DNA from: Aquabacterium sp029268225
Lineage (GTDB): Bacteria; Pseudomonadota; Gammaproteobacteria; Burkholderiales; Burkholderiaceae_C
Assembly: GCF_037482285.1 (NCBI RefSeq)
Contig: NZ_JBBEYB010000002.1
Coordinates: 1-64,000 of the forward strand
Direction: 5' to 3'
DNA: 64,000 nucleotides
The notes below the pieces were generated by a model. The model had not been told where the DNA came from, did not search any database, and was given only the letters and a program-made list of their open reading frames with translations. The position numbers and the translations under genes were made by a program. Numbering within the stretch: position 1 is the first letter of the stretch; each line of letters starts with the position of its first letter. Shown here piece by piece: positions 1-8,509 of the stretch.

Positions 1-39
1 GGTAATCCCCCCGAAAAACCAGCGCAGTGAGAAGTAGAA
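1..39 (+). repeat. Left terminal inverted repeat of the IS3 element
   Basis: Starts with GGTAATCCCCCC and also shares AACCAG and TGAGAAGTAGA with the reverse complement of the right end. There are roughly six mismatches over 38 bp. The first one or two bases of the repeat are probably cut off by the window. Confidence 0.85.
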
Positions 40-62
40 GTTTTCGAAGGAAAATTTCTACC

Positions 63-329
63 ATGAAGAAGTCCCGATTCACCGACAGCCAGATCATTGA
101 TGCGCTCAAGCGCGTGGAGGCTGGCTTGGCCGTGCCGGAGCTGTGCCGAGAGCTGGGCATCAGCACGGCCACGTTCTACAAGTGGCGCTCGAAGTTCGGC
201 GGCATGGATGCCTCGCTGATGGCGCGCATGAAGGAGCTGGAAGAGGAGAACCGCCGACTCCGCAAGATGTACGTCGAAGAAAAGCTCAAGGCCGAGATCG
301 TGTCGGAGGCCCTCGCAAAAAAGTGGTGA
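63..329 (+). CDS. IS3-family transposase OrfA (helix-turn-helix protein)
   Basis: An 88-residue protein that binds the IS ends and forms the N-terminal part of the OrfAB transposase. It has a transposase_8-type helix-turn-helix (about residues 5-50; PELCRELGISTATFYKWR is the recognition segment) followed by a charged leucine-zipper-like helix (MKELEEENRRLRKMYVEEKL). I chose the ATG at 63, just after GAAGGAAAATTTCTACC; the open frame extends upstream without a better start. Its last codons hold an A AAA AAG heptamer at 317-323, in the correct phase for -1 ribosomal slippage into orfB. It stops at TGA four bases after the slip site. Confidence 0.9.
   Translation: MKKSRFTDSQIIDALKRVEAGLAVPELCRELGISTATFYKWRSKFGGMDASLMARMKELEEENRRLRKMYVEEKLKAEIVSEALAKKW
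317..323 (+). promoter_or_regulatory. A6G slippery heptamer for -1 programmed frameshift
   Basis: A_AAA_AAG is in the orfA phase (GCA AAA AAG TGG TGA). A -1 slip here enters the orfB frame, which is open through this point, and would give a single OrfAB transposase. This is the standard expression mode of IS3-family elements. I did not identify a specific downstream stimulatory structure. Confidence 0.85.
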
Positions 330-349
330 AGCCATCTCGCCGCCGCGAG

Positions 350-1150
350 ATGGCTCAACGATCGGTTCAAGAGTTTGGCGCTTCGATCAAGCTGGCCTGT
401 CAGGCCTTCCAGATCAGCCAGGCTTGTTATCGGTACGAGGCCAAGCACCAGGCCGAGAACGATGAGATCGCCGACTGGCTGCTGCGCTTGACGGACAACA
501 ACCGCAACTGGGGCTTTGGGCTGTGCTTCCTGTACCTGCGTAACGTCAGAGGCTTTGCCTGGAACCACAAGCGCGTGTACCGCATCTACAGGGAGCTGGA
601 GCTGAACCTGCGCATCAAGCCACGCAAGCGCCTGGTGCGCGACAAGCCCCAGCCGCTATCGGTACCAGAGGCCATCAATCAGGTGTGGTCAATGGACTTC
701 ATGCACGACCAGTTGGAGGACGGCAGAAGCTTCAGGTTGCTCAACATCATCGATGACTTCAACCGCGAAGCACTGAGCATTGAGGTCGACTTCTCGCTGC
801 CCACGCTGCGGGTGATCCGCACGCTCACACAGGTCATAGCCTGGCGCGGCAAGCCGCAGGTCATTCGCTGCGACAACGGGCCGGAATACATCAGCGCAGC
901 CATCGAAGCCTGGGCCAAGTCATGGGGCATTCGCTTTGAGCACATCGAACCGGGCAAGCCGCAACAGAACGCCTATGTCGAACGCTTCAACCGGACGGTG
1001 CGCTACGAATGGCTCTCGCAGTACCATTGGACAGACCTCGATGAGGTCAGGCTGTACGCCACCCAATGGATGTGGATGTACAACCATGAACGCCCAAACA
1101 TGGCCTTGGGCGGCATCACCCCCAAGCAGCGGTTGGCCATGGCCGCATAG
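350..1150 (+). CDS. IS3-family transposase OrfB (DDE integrase domain)
   Basis: The catalytic part of the transposase, 266 residues from the ATG at 350; the same frame is entered by -1 slippage at 317-323 to make OrfAB. It has an HTH_21-like region (about residues 50-90), then an rve integrase core. The catalytic triad is visible: Asp116 (VWSMDFMHD), Asp175 (IRCDNGPEY) and Glu211 (NAYVERFNR), a DD(35)E spacing typical of IS3. The C-terminal integrase_2 segment ends NHERPNMALGGITPKQRL. There are no stops or frameshifts beyond the programmed one, so the copy looks competent. Confidence 0.93.
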   Translation: MAQRSVQEFGASIKLACQAFQISQACYRYEAKHQAENDEIADWLLRLTDNNRNWGFGLCFLYLRNVRGFAWNHKRVYRIYRELELNLRIKPRKRLVRDKPQPLSVPEAINQVWSMDFMHDQLEDGRSFRLLNIIDDFNREALSIEVDFSLPTLRVIRTLTQVIAWRGKPQVIRCDNGPEYISAAIEAWAKSWGIRFEHIEPGKPQQNAYVERFNRTVRYEWLSQYHWTDLDEVRLYATQWMWMYNHERPNMALGGITPKQRLAMAA

Positions 1151-1151
1151 C

Positions 1152-1191
1152 TCTACTTCTCAGAGCTCTGGTTAATGGGGGGGATTACCCA
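1152..1191 (-). repeat. Right terminal inverted repeat of the IS3 element
   Basis: Read on the minus strand it gives TGGGTAATCCCCCC, then AACCAG, then TGAGAAGTAGA, matching the left end. It begins directly after the orfB stop codon. The TG at its outer end agrees with the usual TG...CA termini of IS3 elements. Confidence 0.85.
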
Positions 1192-1285
1192 GCGTCAGGC
1201 ACAGCAGCAGCACATTGCGTCGCCACAGCGGGCGATAGGTGCGGGCTTCACCCGTGAACACGATGGGATGTCGAACAGACTGCAT
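1172..1285 (-). pseudogene. 5' fragment of a DUF898 (YjgN-like) membrane protein gene, cut by the IS
   Basis: Reading leftward from ATG 1285 gives 32 host-encoded residues, then the frame runs into the IS right end and stops at 1172 after five foreign residues. The segment HPIVFTGEARTYRPLWRRN followed by a hydrophobic LLLCLTLG closely resembles the start of DUF898 proteins, which open with F-x-FTG-x-x-x-x-Y-x-x-LW-x-N-LLL-x-x-LTLG and continue through several membrane helices. The rest of the gene should lie to the left of the IS, outside the window. The function of DUF898 is unknown. The call rests on about 25 residues, so it is moderate. Confidence 0.6.
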
Positions 1286-1446
1286 GAGTCCATTCTGAGT
1301 GTCCGGTTCCCGGACGAGCTGGCGCCCTGTCGCCAAACACCCCCCGTCAAACCCGGTGCTGCGCCACGCACAGCGCACTCCACAATGAGGGCACACGCTG
1401 TACCCTTCCTTGATGCGCCCCATGCCCTCCAGGCCCCTTTCCTGAC

Positions 1447-2994
1447 ATGAAGCCCCGCCTGCGAGCCCTCTGGTGGGGTGGCCTGCTTCTGCCGCTGCTC
1501 ACGCTGCAAGCGGTCCCGGCGCGAACGCCGTCAGTCCCATCCCCCGCGCCATCCGCCACAGCCCAGCCCGCCCCGCCGCCCGGGATGGCGCCCGTTGCCC
1601 AGTGGGTGGACACCCAACTGTCGGACGCCCGCTTGCTGGCAGCCCCCCTCGGCACACCGGCCACCTCGCGCGCGGTGCAACTGGATGCCCACGGCTATGT
1701 CGAACAAGAGGTGTTCCTGCAGGGCCGAGCCCAGCACTACCGCCCCCGGCCCGGCTGGGGTGAATCGGGCCAGTGGGCCGTCCAGCCTCATGGCCAAGCC
1801 CACCCCTACGTCACCCGGCTGCTGGTACGGCGCCCGGCTGACCCGGCGCGCTTCAATGGCGTGATCGTGGTCGAGTGGCTCAACACCACACCGGGCTTCG
1901 ACCTGGACGGCGGCTGGGTGCTCACCCGCGAGGAGCTGATGGCCCAGGGCTATGCCTGGGTCGGGGTCAGCAACCAGACCGAAGGCTTGCGTGCGCTGCA
2001 GAGCCAGTCGCCTCGCTATGCTGCCCTGCGCCTGGCCAGCAACGAAGGCGCCCACGCCGTTTTCGGTCAGGCGGGACACGCCATTCGCGCGAACTGGTCG
2101 CAGTTGCTTGGCCTTCCAGCCACCCTCAAGCCGTCCGCCGCGGCCAAGCCCCCTCGCCTGCTGGCCATGGGCTACTCCCAGTCCGGCTTGTACCTGTACA
2201 CCTATATCAACACCTTCCACCTCGCTCACCAGGTGTTCGATGGTTTCTACCTGCGTGGCCCTGCCCCCCTGGCCCCAGCGGTCGAAAAGGACGGCGATGA
2301 CGTCTGGGCCCCGGCCTTTCGCAATGACCTGAACACGCCCATCATGCAGGTGCAGACCGAGGCCGAAGCCATGGTCAGTTGGCCGCTGTCTCGCACACCG
2401 GACACGGATCGGGTCCGTTACTGGGAGGTCAGTGGCGCCGCCCACCTTGACGGGTACCTGCAGGCTGAACTGCCCCTCATCACCCCACCGAACACACCCA
2501 ACGCCCTGCACGGGTGCCTGCGCCCGCTCAACGCCCTGCCCGCCTACATGGTGGACCATGCTGCGCTGCACGCGCTCACGCGTTGGGTGACCGAAGGGGT
2601 CGCGCCTCCCATTGCACCGCGCATGGACCGCAACGCCCTGGGATTTGTCCGCACCGATGAGGCTGGCCACGCGGCAGGTGGCGTGCGTCTGCCAGACATC
2701 CAGGTGCCCACGGCCCGCCATGGTCAGTACAGCAACTTCAGCACCCACTCGCTGACCGTGCGCAGCCAGTACGCATGCATCGCAGGTGGCAGCACAGTAC
2801 CCCTGGCGGCCTCGGACCTCCACACACGCTACACCAGCCGTGCAGACTATGTGCAGGCCTACCAAGCCGCTGCCGATGTCTTGCTGCGCCAGGGTTTCCT
2901 TCGGCCCCGCGATCACCAGGCCTTGCTTGCGCGCTCACAAGCCGCCGCCGCCAGGCTCTGGCCTGGCACTCCCACCAGCCACGCGCCACACTGA
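1447..2994 (+). CDS. Secreted alpha/beta hydrolase domain protein
   Basis: A 515-residue protein with an N-terminal signal peptide (RLRALWWGGLLLPLLTLQAV, then a Pro/Ser/Ala-rich linker), so probably exported. The body matches the large Abhydrolase_10-type family: VVEWLNTTPGFD near residue 145, the nucleophile elbow GYSQSG with Ser244, and a late His candidate in VSGAAHLDGY. The substrate cannot be told; related proteins are annotated only as alpha/beta hydrolases. It stands alone, divergent from the IS-truncated DUF898 gene and convergent with the Ca2+/Na+ exchanger gene. No clear ribosome binding site precedes the ATG. Its codon use matches the neighbours. Confidence 0.85.
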   Translation: MKPRLRALWWGGLLLPLLTLQAVPARTPSVPSPAPSATAQPAPPPGMAPVAQWVDTQLSDARLLAAPLGTPATSRAVQLDAHGYVEQEVFLQGRAQHYRPRPGWGESGQWAVQPHGQAHPYVTRLLVRRPADPARFNGVIVVEWLNTTPGFDLDGGWVLTREELMAQGYAWVGVSNQTEGLRALQSQSPRYAALRLASNEGAHAVFGQAGHAIRANWSQLLGLPATLKPSAAAKPPRLLAMGYSQSGLYLYTYINTFHLAHQVFDGFYLRGPAPLAPAVEKDGDDVWAPAFRNDLNTPIMQVQTEAEAMVSWPLSRTPDTDRVRYWEVSGAAHLDGYLQAELPLITPPNTPNALHGCLRPLNALPAYMVDHAALHALTRWVTEGVAPPIAPRMDRNALGFVRTDEAGHAAGGVRLPDIQVPTARHGQYSNFSTHSLTVRSQYACIAGGSTVPLAASDLHTRYTSRADYVQAYQAAADVLLRQGFLRPRDHQALLARSQAAAARLWPGTPTSHAPH

Positions 2995-3060
2995 CCCCGC
3001 GTCAGGCATGCCGCACACCGAAGGGCTGCCGCCACACAGGCCCGATCAGGGCCGCCCCGC

Positions 3061-4146
3061 TCAGCTCGCCCGGCCAGCTCGGCGGTGCCGCAACAAGGAG
3101 ACACTCATCGTGATGACCGTCAGGGGCACCACGAAGTACAGCATCACCGCGCTGAAGCGGGGCAAGGCGTCATGCGCCTGCGATGCGAGGATCAGGTAGG
3201 CAGTGTAAGCAGCGTAGTAAAGCAAGAACACCACACCTTCCCAACGCGCAATCTCGCGACCGGTGATAAAGATGGGCAGACAGGCCAGGGCCACGGCCAG
3301 CATCACCCAGGCATCAAAGTGGATCACCGACTCGGCCACGGCCAGACCCGTGCCAGACAAGATGCCCGACACACCCAGACAGCCCAGGATGTTGAAGGTG
3401 TTGCTGCCCACTACATTGCCCACGGCCATGTCGCGCTGCCCCTTCAAGGCTGCCGTGATCGACGTGGCCACCTCAGGCAAGGAGGTCCCCAGTGCCACGA
3501 TGGTCAAGGCAATGACCACATCGCTGACGCCCAGTTGTTTGGCCGTGGTCACGGCCGCTTCGACCAGAAAGTGACTGCCGCCCACCAGGGCCACCAGACC
3601 CGCCAAAATCAACCCGACCTGCACCGACCAATGGCGATCCCAGGTGCTGCTCAAGTCCACCTCGTCTTCGAACTCAGCGTCGGCAGCAGCGCCCTGACGA
3701 CGCGACTGCCACACCAAAAAGACGGTGTAAATCACCATGGCGCCCAGCAGCAAAGCCGCCTCCCAATTGGCCAATACGCCATCCAGCATCATGAGCAACA
3801 GGGCCACAGTGGCCGCAATCATGATCGGAACCTCCTGGCGGATCAACTGAATGTGCACCACCAGGGGCGCAATCAGGGCGGAGGCCCCCAGGATGAACAA
3901 CACGTTCAGGATGTTGCTGCCCACCACGTTGCCGATGGCGATGTCGACCTTGCCGTCCAGCGCAGCGCCCGCAGACACTGCCAACTCCGGCGCACTGGTG
4001 CCGAACGCGACCACCGTGAGCCCCACCACCAGGGGAGAAACGCCAAACGACAAGGCGAGTTTGGCGGCACCTCGCACCAGCCAACCAGCCCCCAGTACGA
4101 GGGACACCAAACCGCCGACGAACATCACAACGATAGCGAGCGACAT
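3061..4146 (-). CDS. Calcium/sodium antiporter (CaCA family, YrbG-like)
   Basis: A 361-residue inner-membrane exchanger predicted to swap Na+ or H+ for Ca2+. It has the internal duplication typical of the CaCA superfamily. Each half carries an alpha-repeat: VVAFGTSAPELAVS with GNVVGSNILNVLFILG in the first half, and IVALGTSLPEVATS with GNVVGSNTFNILGCLG in the second. The acidic residues in GTSAPE and GTSLPE are the known ion ligands. About ten hydrophobic helices are separated by an acidic loop after residue 150 (EFEDEVDLSS). It lies downstream of purL on the same strand, but the purL terminator sits between them, so it is likely transcribed separately. Confidence 0.93.
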   Translation of the reverse strand: MSLAIVVMFVGGLVSLVLGAGWLVRGAAKLALSFGVSPLVVGLTVVAFGTSAPELAVSAGAALDGKVDIAIGNVVGSNILNVLFILGASALIAPLVVHIQLIRQEVPIMIAATVALLLMMLDGVLANWEAALLLGAMVIYTVFLVWQSRRQGAAADAEFEDEVDLSSTWDRHWSVQVGLILAGLVALVGGSHFLVEAAVTTAKQLGVSDVVIALTIVALGTSLPEVATSITAALKGQRDMAVGNVVGSNTFNILGCLGVSGILSGTGLAVAESVIHFDAWVMLAVALACLPIFITGREIARWEGVVFLLYYAAYTAYLILASQAHDALPRFSAVMLYFVVPLTVITMSVSLLRHRRAGRAS

Positions 4147-4169
4147 GAGTTTTCAGATGGATTGTGGAC

Positions 4170-4194
4170 AAACAAACGCCCCCAAGAGGGGGCG
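4170..4194 (-). terminator. Intrinsic terminator downstream of purL
   Basis: A perfect 7-bp stem (CGCCCCC/GGGGGCG, 4177-4183 and 4188-4194) with a 4-base loop. On the minus strand it is followed by TTTGTTTG. A second hairpin (GAGGCGTC stem, 4223-4245) lies between it and the purL stop but has no T tract. Confidence 0.8.
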
Positions 4195-4299
4195 ACTGGG
4201 CGTGTCAGTTTGCAGTGGACCAGAGGCGTCGCCAAAGGACGCCTCACAAAACCCACACACTTCAGGGACTCTCGCCGCGGGGGCGGGCCCGAACAAGGA

Positions 4300-7200
4300 T
4301 CAACCCACCCACTTGCGAGCATTGCGGAACATGCGCAGCCAAGGGCTGGCATCGCTCTTGTTGCCGCTGGTCCAGCTCATCTGGATGTTGCGGAACACAC
4401 GCTCAGGGTGCGGCATCATGGCCGTGAAGCGACCATCGGCCGTGGTCACGCCCGTCAAGCCGCCGGGCGAACCGTTCGGGTTGAACGGATACACCTCGGT
4501 AGCGGCACCGGTGTTGTCCACGTAGCGCAGGGCTTTCTGCACCTTGGCGATGTCGCCACGCTGCGAGAAGTTGGCAAAGCCTTCACCGTGCGACACAGCG
4601 ATCGGCATGCGGCTGCCTGCCATGTCCTTGAAGAACAAGGACGGGCTCTCCAGCACTTCGACCAGGCTCAGGCGGGCTTCAAAACGGGTGCTCTGGTTGT
4701 GCGTGAACTTGGGCCAGTCTTGCGCACCTGGAATGATGGGGCTGAGTGCCGCCAGCATCTGGCAGCCATTGCACACGCCCAGCGCGAAGGTGTCCTGACG
4801 ACCGAAGAAGGCCAGGAACTGCTCTTCCAGCTTGGGGTTGAACATGATCGAACGCGCCCAGCCTTCACCGGCACCGAGGGTGTCGCCGTAGCTGAAGCCA
4901 CCGCAGGCGATGAAGCCCTGGAACTGGTCCAGGCTGACGCGGCCAGCTTGCAGGTCGCTCATGTGCACGTCGAAGGTGTCGAAGCCACCTTGGGCCACGG
5001 CATACGACATTTCCACATGCGAGTTCACACCCTGCTCACGCAGGATGGCGACCTTGGGGCGCGCCTTGTGGATAAAGGGCGCGGCCACGTCTTCCAGCGG
5101 GTCGAAGGTCAGGGCCACGTGCATGCCGGGGTCAGCGGCCTTGCCAATGGCTTCGTGTTCGCTGTTGGCGCAAGCGGGGTTGTCGCGCAGCTGCGCAATG
5201 CGCCAGCTCACATCGTCCCAGGTCTTGTGCAGTTGCTCCACGGGCGCGGCAAACACGGACTTCGCATCGCGCCACACTTCCAGCGTGTGCTTGGCGTTGG
5301 GCTTGCCGATGACGTGGCTGTGCTTGCTCAGGCCATGCTCGCGCAGGGTTTGCAGCACGGCATCACGGTCAGCGGTGCGCACTTGCAGGACCAGGCCCAG
5401 TTCTTCGTTGAACAACGCCTTCAGGGTCAGCTCGTTGCGGCGCTCGCCCACTTGGCCCGCCCAGTTCTTCGAATCACCGAAGTCGGCACGGCTGTCGTCC
5501 ACACCGGTGCTCTCGGTCACCAGCATGTCCACGTTCAGGCTCACGCCGGTGTTGCCCGCGAAGGCCATTTCGGCCACGGTCGCCCACAGGCCACCGTCAC
5601 CACGGTCGTGATAAGCCAGCAGCTTGCCTTGAGCGCGCAGGGCGTTCACGGCGTTCACGGCTGCTTTCAGCATCTCGGGGTTGTCGCAGTCGGGCACGTC
5701 GTTGCCGAACTGGTTCAGCACCTGGGCCAGCATCGAGCCACCCATGCGGTTCTTGCCTTCGCCCAAGTCCACCAGGATCAGGCTGGTGTCCAGCGCCTGG
5801 CCGTTTTCCGACGTGACCAGTTGCGGGGTCAGCGTGCCACGCACGTCCGCGATCGAGGCAAAGGCCGTCACGATCAGGGAAACGGGTGCCGTGACTTGCT
5901 TGGTTTGACCGTTGTCCGACCACTTGGTGCGCATGGACAGCGAGTCCTTGCCCACAGGAATGGACACGCCCAGTGCCGGGCACAGGTCCATGCCCACGGC
6001 CTTCACAGTGTCGAACAAAGCAGCGTCTTCACCGGCTTCGCCGCAGGCGGCCATCCAGTTGGCCGACAGCTTCACGCGCGACAGCTCAATGGGCGCGGCC
6101 AGCAGGTTGGTGATGGCTTCCGCCACCGCCATGCGACCGGACGCTGGCGCATTGACCGAGGCCAGCGGAGTGCGCTCGCCCATGGCCATGGCTTCACCGG
6201 CAAAGCCCTTGAAGTCAGCCAGGGTCACGGCCACGTCGGCCACGGGCACCTGCCAGGGACCCACCATCTGGTCGCGGTGGTTCAAGCCGCCCACGGTGCG
6301 GTCACCGATGGTGATCAGGAAACGCTTGCTGGCCACGGTGGGGTGACGCAGCACGTCCAGCGCCACGGTGTCCAGCGACACGCCCGTCAGGTCCAGCTTG
6401 CCGCCATCCCACTGCACGCGCGTCACATCGCGGTGCATCTTGGGCGGCTTGCCCAGCAGCACTTCCATGGGCATGTCCACGGCCTTGTCGGCACCAGGCT
6501 GGGTGGTGTCTTCCAGCACCAGTTCCAGTGCTTCGGTGGCCACGCCAATCACGCCGAAGGGGCAACGCTCGCGGTTGGCCATCTCGGTGAACATGGGCAG
6601 CGACTCGGGTGCGATGGCCAGAACGTAACGTTCCTGGCTCTCGTTACACCAGATTTCCTTGGGCGCCATGCCGGACTCTTCCAGCGGCACCTTGCTCAGA
6701 TCGAAACGCGCGCCCTTGCCTGCGCCGTCCACCAGTTCCGGGAAGGCGTTGGAGATGCCACCGGCGCCCACGTCGTGGATGGCCAGAATCGGGTTCTTCG
6801 CACCCAGGCCCCAGCAGTGGTTGATCACCTCTTGCGCGCGGCGCTCGATTTCCGGGTTGCCACGCTGCACCGAGTCAAAGTCCAGTGCCGCCGAGTTGGT
6901 ACCCGCAGCCATGGACGAAGCCGCCGCACCGGCCATGCCGATGCGCATGCCCGGGCCGCCCAACTGAATCAGCAGCGTGCCCGCGCCGAACACGATCTTC
7001 TTGGTCTGCGTGGCATCAATGGTCCCCAAGCCACCGGCAATCATGATGGGCTTGTGATAACCACGGCGGATGGCCTTGTCGCCCTCGCCCACGTTCTGGT
7101 CGAACACGCGGAAGTAACCACCCAGGTTGCTGCGGCCGAATTCGTTGTTGAACGCGGCGCCACCCAAGGGGCCTTCGATCATGATCTGCAGCGGGCTGGC

Positions 7201-8322
7201 AATGTGCTCAGGCTTGCCGATGGGGTTTTGCTCCCAAGGCTCGTTGGTGCCGGGCAGGTGCAAGTTCGAAACAGAGAAACCGGTCAAACCGGACTTGGGA
7301 CGCGAGCCACGGCCAGTCGCACCTTCGTCACGGATTTCACCGCCCGCACCGGTCGATGCCCCAGGGAAAGGCGAAATGGCCGTGGGGTGGTTGTGCGTTT
7401 CCACCTTCATCAGCACATGGGCCAGCTCTTCACGGGCCTTGTACTGAGGCGCGTTGGTATAGCCATCGGGCATCCAGCGCTCGATTTGGTGGCCTTCCAT
7501 GATGGACGCGTTGTCGGCGTAAGCCACCACGGTGTGCTGCGGGTTCAGCTTTTCGGTGTTGCGTATCATGCCGAACAGCGACAAGTCCTGCTCCACGCCG
7601 TCCACGGTGAACTTGGCGTTGAAGATCTTGTGGCGACAGTGCTCCGAGTTCGCCTGGGCGAACATCATCAACTCCACGTCGGTCGGGTTGCGCTTCAAAC
7701 CGGTGAAGGCACTGACCAGGTATTCGATTTCATCGTCCGACAAGGCCAGACCAAAGGTCACATTGGCCTCTTCCAGCGCAGCGCGGCCACGGCCCAGCAC
7801 GTCCACGTGCTCCATCGGGGCGCCTTGCTTCTCGTCGAACAGGTGACGGGCTTCGTCGCGTGCCAGCAGCACGCTTTCCGTCATGCGGTCGTGCAGCAGC
7901 GCGGCGCAGGCCTGCAGGTCCTGGGCCGCCAAGCCCTTGGCGCCGCCCATCAAGGCACCGATCACACCCGACCTCACGGTCAGACGGTACTCGGTCACGC
8001 GTTCCACACGGCGAATCGCCATGCCACAGTTGTGCGCAATGTCGGTGGCCTTCGAGGCCCAGGGCGACACGGTACCCAGACGCGGTGCCACAACGATCAA
8101 GTCCCCGTCAGCCGGGCCCTCGTAGGCGTCACCATAGGTCAGCAGCGCCGAGAGCTTGTCCAACTCCGCATGGTCAAGCGACCGATCCATGGCCACCCAG
8201 TGCACAAAACGGGCATGAACGCCCGCAATGCGGGGGTTGATGGCTTGCAGCTTGGGCAGCAGGGCCTGGACTTGGTGCGGAGCCAGGGCGTTGCCGCCCT
8301 CAAAGTGCATCAGGGTGGACAT
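4300..8322 (-). CDS. purL: Phosphoribosylformylglycinamidine synthase, single-chain
   Basis: Fourth step of de novo purine synthesis: FGAR + ATP + glutamine to FGAM. The 1340-residue protein is the large single-chain form of proteobacteria. It has an N-terminal substrate/linker domain, two AIRS-type ATP domains (VETHNHPTAISPFPGAST marks the first), and a C-terminal class-I glutaminase with GVCNGCQ (Cys1184) and MPHPERVFR supplying the His-Glu pair. I start at the ATG opening MSTLMHFEGGNAL. The frame runs 22 codons further upstream to a GTG, but family members begin near the FEGG motif. No good Shine-Dalgarno is visible for either start. It is divergent from map; a 20-bp inverted repeat lies in the shared spacer. 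Confidence 0.96.
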   Translation of the reverse strand: MSTLMHFEGGNALAPHQVQALLPKLQAINPRIAGVHARFVHWVAMDRSLDHAELDKLSALLTYGDAYEGPADGDLIVVAPRLGTVSPWASKATDIAHNCGMAIRRVERVTEYRLTVRSGVIGALMGGAKGLAAQDLQACAALLHDRMTESVLLARDEARHLFDEKQGAPMEHVDVLGRGRAALEEANVTFGLALSDDEIEYLVSAFTGLKRNPTDVELMMFAQANSEHCRHKIFNAKFTVDGVEQDLSLFGMIRNTEKLNPQHTVVAYADNASIMEGHQIERWMPDGYTNAPQYKAREELAHVLMKVETHNHPTAISPFPGASTGAGGEIRDEGATGRGSRPKSGLTGFSVSNLHLPGTNEPWEQNPIGKPEHIASPLQIMIEGPLGGAAFNNEFGRSNLGGYFRVFDQNVGEGDKAIRRGYHKPIMIAGGLGTIDATQTKKIVFGAGTLLIQLGGPGMRIGMAGAAASSMAAGTNSAALDFDSVQRGNPEIERRAQEVINHCWGLGAKNPILAIHDVGAGGISNAFPELVDGAGKGARFDLSKVPLEESGMAPKEIWCNESQERYVLAIAPESLPMFTEMANRERCPFGVIGVATEALELVLEDTTQPGADKAVDMPMEVLLGKPPKMHRDVTRVQWDGGKLDLTGVSLDTVALDVLRHPTVASKRFLITIGDRTVGGLNHRDQMVGPWQVPVADVAVTLADFKGFAGEAMAMGERTPLASVNAPASGRMAVAEAITNLLAAPIELSRVKLSANWMAACGEAGEDAALFDTVKAVGMDLCPALGVSIPVGKDSLSMRTKWSDNGQTKQVTAPVSLIVTAFASIADVRGTLTPQLVTSENGQALDTSLILVDLGEGKNRMGGSMLAQVLNQFGNDVPDCDNPEMLKAAVNAVNALRAQGKLLAYHDRGDGGLWATVAEMAFAGNTGVSLNVDMLVTESTGVDDSRADFGDSKNWAGQVGERRNELTLKALFNEELGLVLQVRTADRDAVLQTLREHGLSKHSHVIGKPNAKHTLEVWRDAKSVFAAPVEQLHKTWDDVSWRIAQLRDNPACANSEHEAIGKAADPGMHVALTFDPLEDVAAPFIHKARPKVAILREQGVNSHVEMSYAVAQGGFDTFDVHMSDLQAGRVSLDQFQGFIACGGFSYGDTLGAGEGWARSIMFNPKLEEQFLAFFGRQDTFALGVCNGCQMLAALSPIIPGAQDWPKFTHNQSTRFEARLSLVEVLESPSLFFKDMAGSRMPIAVSHGEGFANFSQRGDIAKVQKALRYVDNTGAATEVYPFNPNGSPGGLTGVTTADGRFTAMMPHPERVFRNIQMSWTSGNKSDASPWLRMFRNARKWVG

Positions 8323-8400
8323 CACGGGGGTGGTGCGTTCGGTCACGGCGTGGGGGCCTGGGTTGGCCTGCACACACACGGTGCGCACAGGCTGTCGTAA

Positions 8401-8420
8401 GGTAAAACGCGAATTTTACC
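8401..8420. promoter_or_regulatory. Inverted repeat in the purL/map divergent spacer
   Basis: GGTAAAA (8401-8407), six bases, then TTTTACC (8414-8420): a perfect 7-bp inverted repeat. On the minus strand the right arm contains TAAAAT, a possible -10 for purL, so the repeat would overlap a purL promoter. It does not resemble the E. coli PurR operator. An operator role is inference. Confidence 0.4.
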
Positions 8421-8509
8421 GGCCCCAGGCCCCGAATGCCGACCCAAGGCCTTCAATCTGATGCCCCTGGCGCGACAAGCCACGCAGGAATTGCGGATAA
8501 TTCTCAACC

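Larger units (their letters stand above)
1..1191 (+). mobile_element. IS3-family insertion sequence (left end at window edge)
   Basis: Two overlapping transposase genes are flanked by imperfect inverted repeats of about 38 bp. The left end begins GGTAATCCCCCC at base 1 and the right end, read in reverse, begins TGGGTAATCCCCCC at 1191. IS3 elements normally end in TG...CA, so the right end is probably 1191 and the left end lies about 2 bases before the window. The element is otherwise complete: orfA, slippery site, orfB, both ends. The right flank continues straight into a truncated DUF898-like reading frame on the minus strand, so this copy interrupts a gene. The target duplication cannot be seen because the left flank is missing. 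The subgroup (IS407/IS2-like) is only a guess from the OrfA style. Confidence 0.92.

Noticed and set aside
3085..8400. A very long plus-strand open frame (about 1770 codons) opposite yrbG and purL.
   Set aside because: It is an antisense shadow of high-GC genes; it is rich in His/Gln/Arg/Gly repeats, has no domain, and the opposite strand encodes clear PurL and CaCA proteins.
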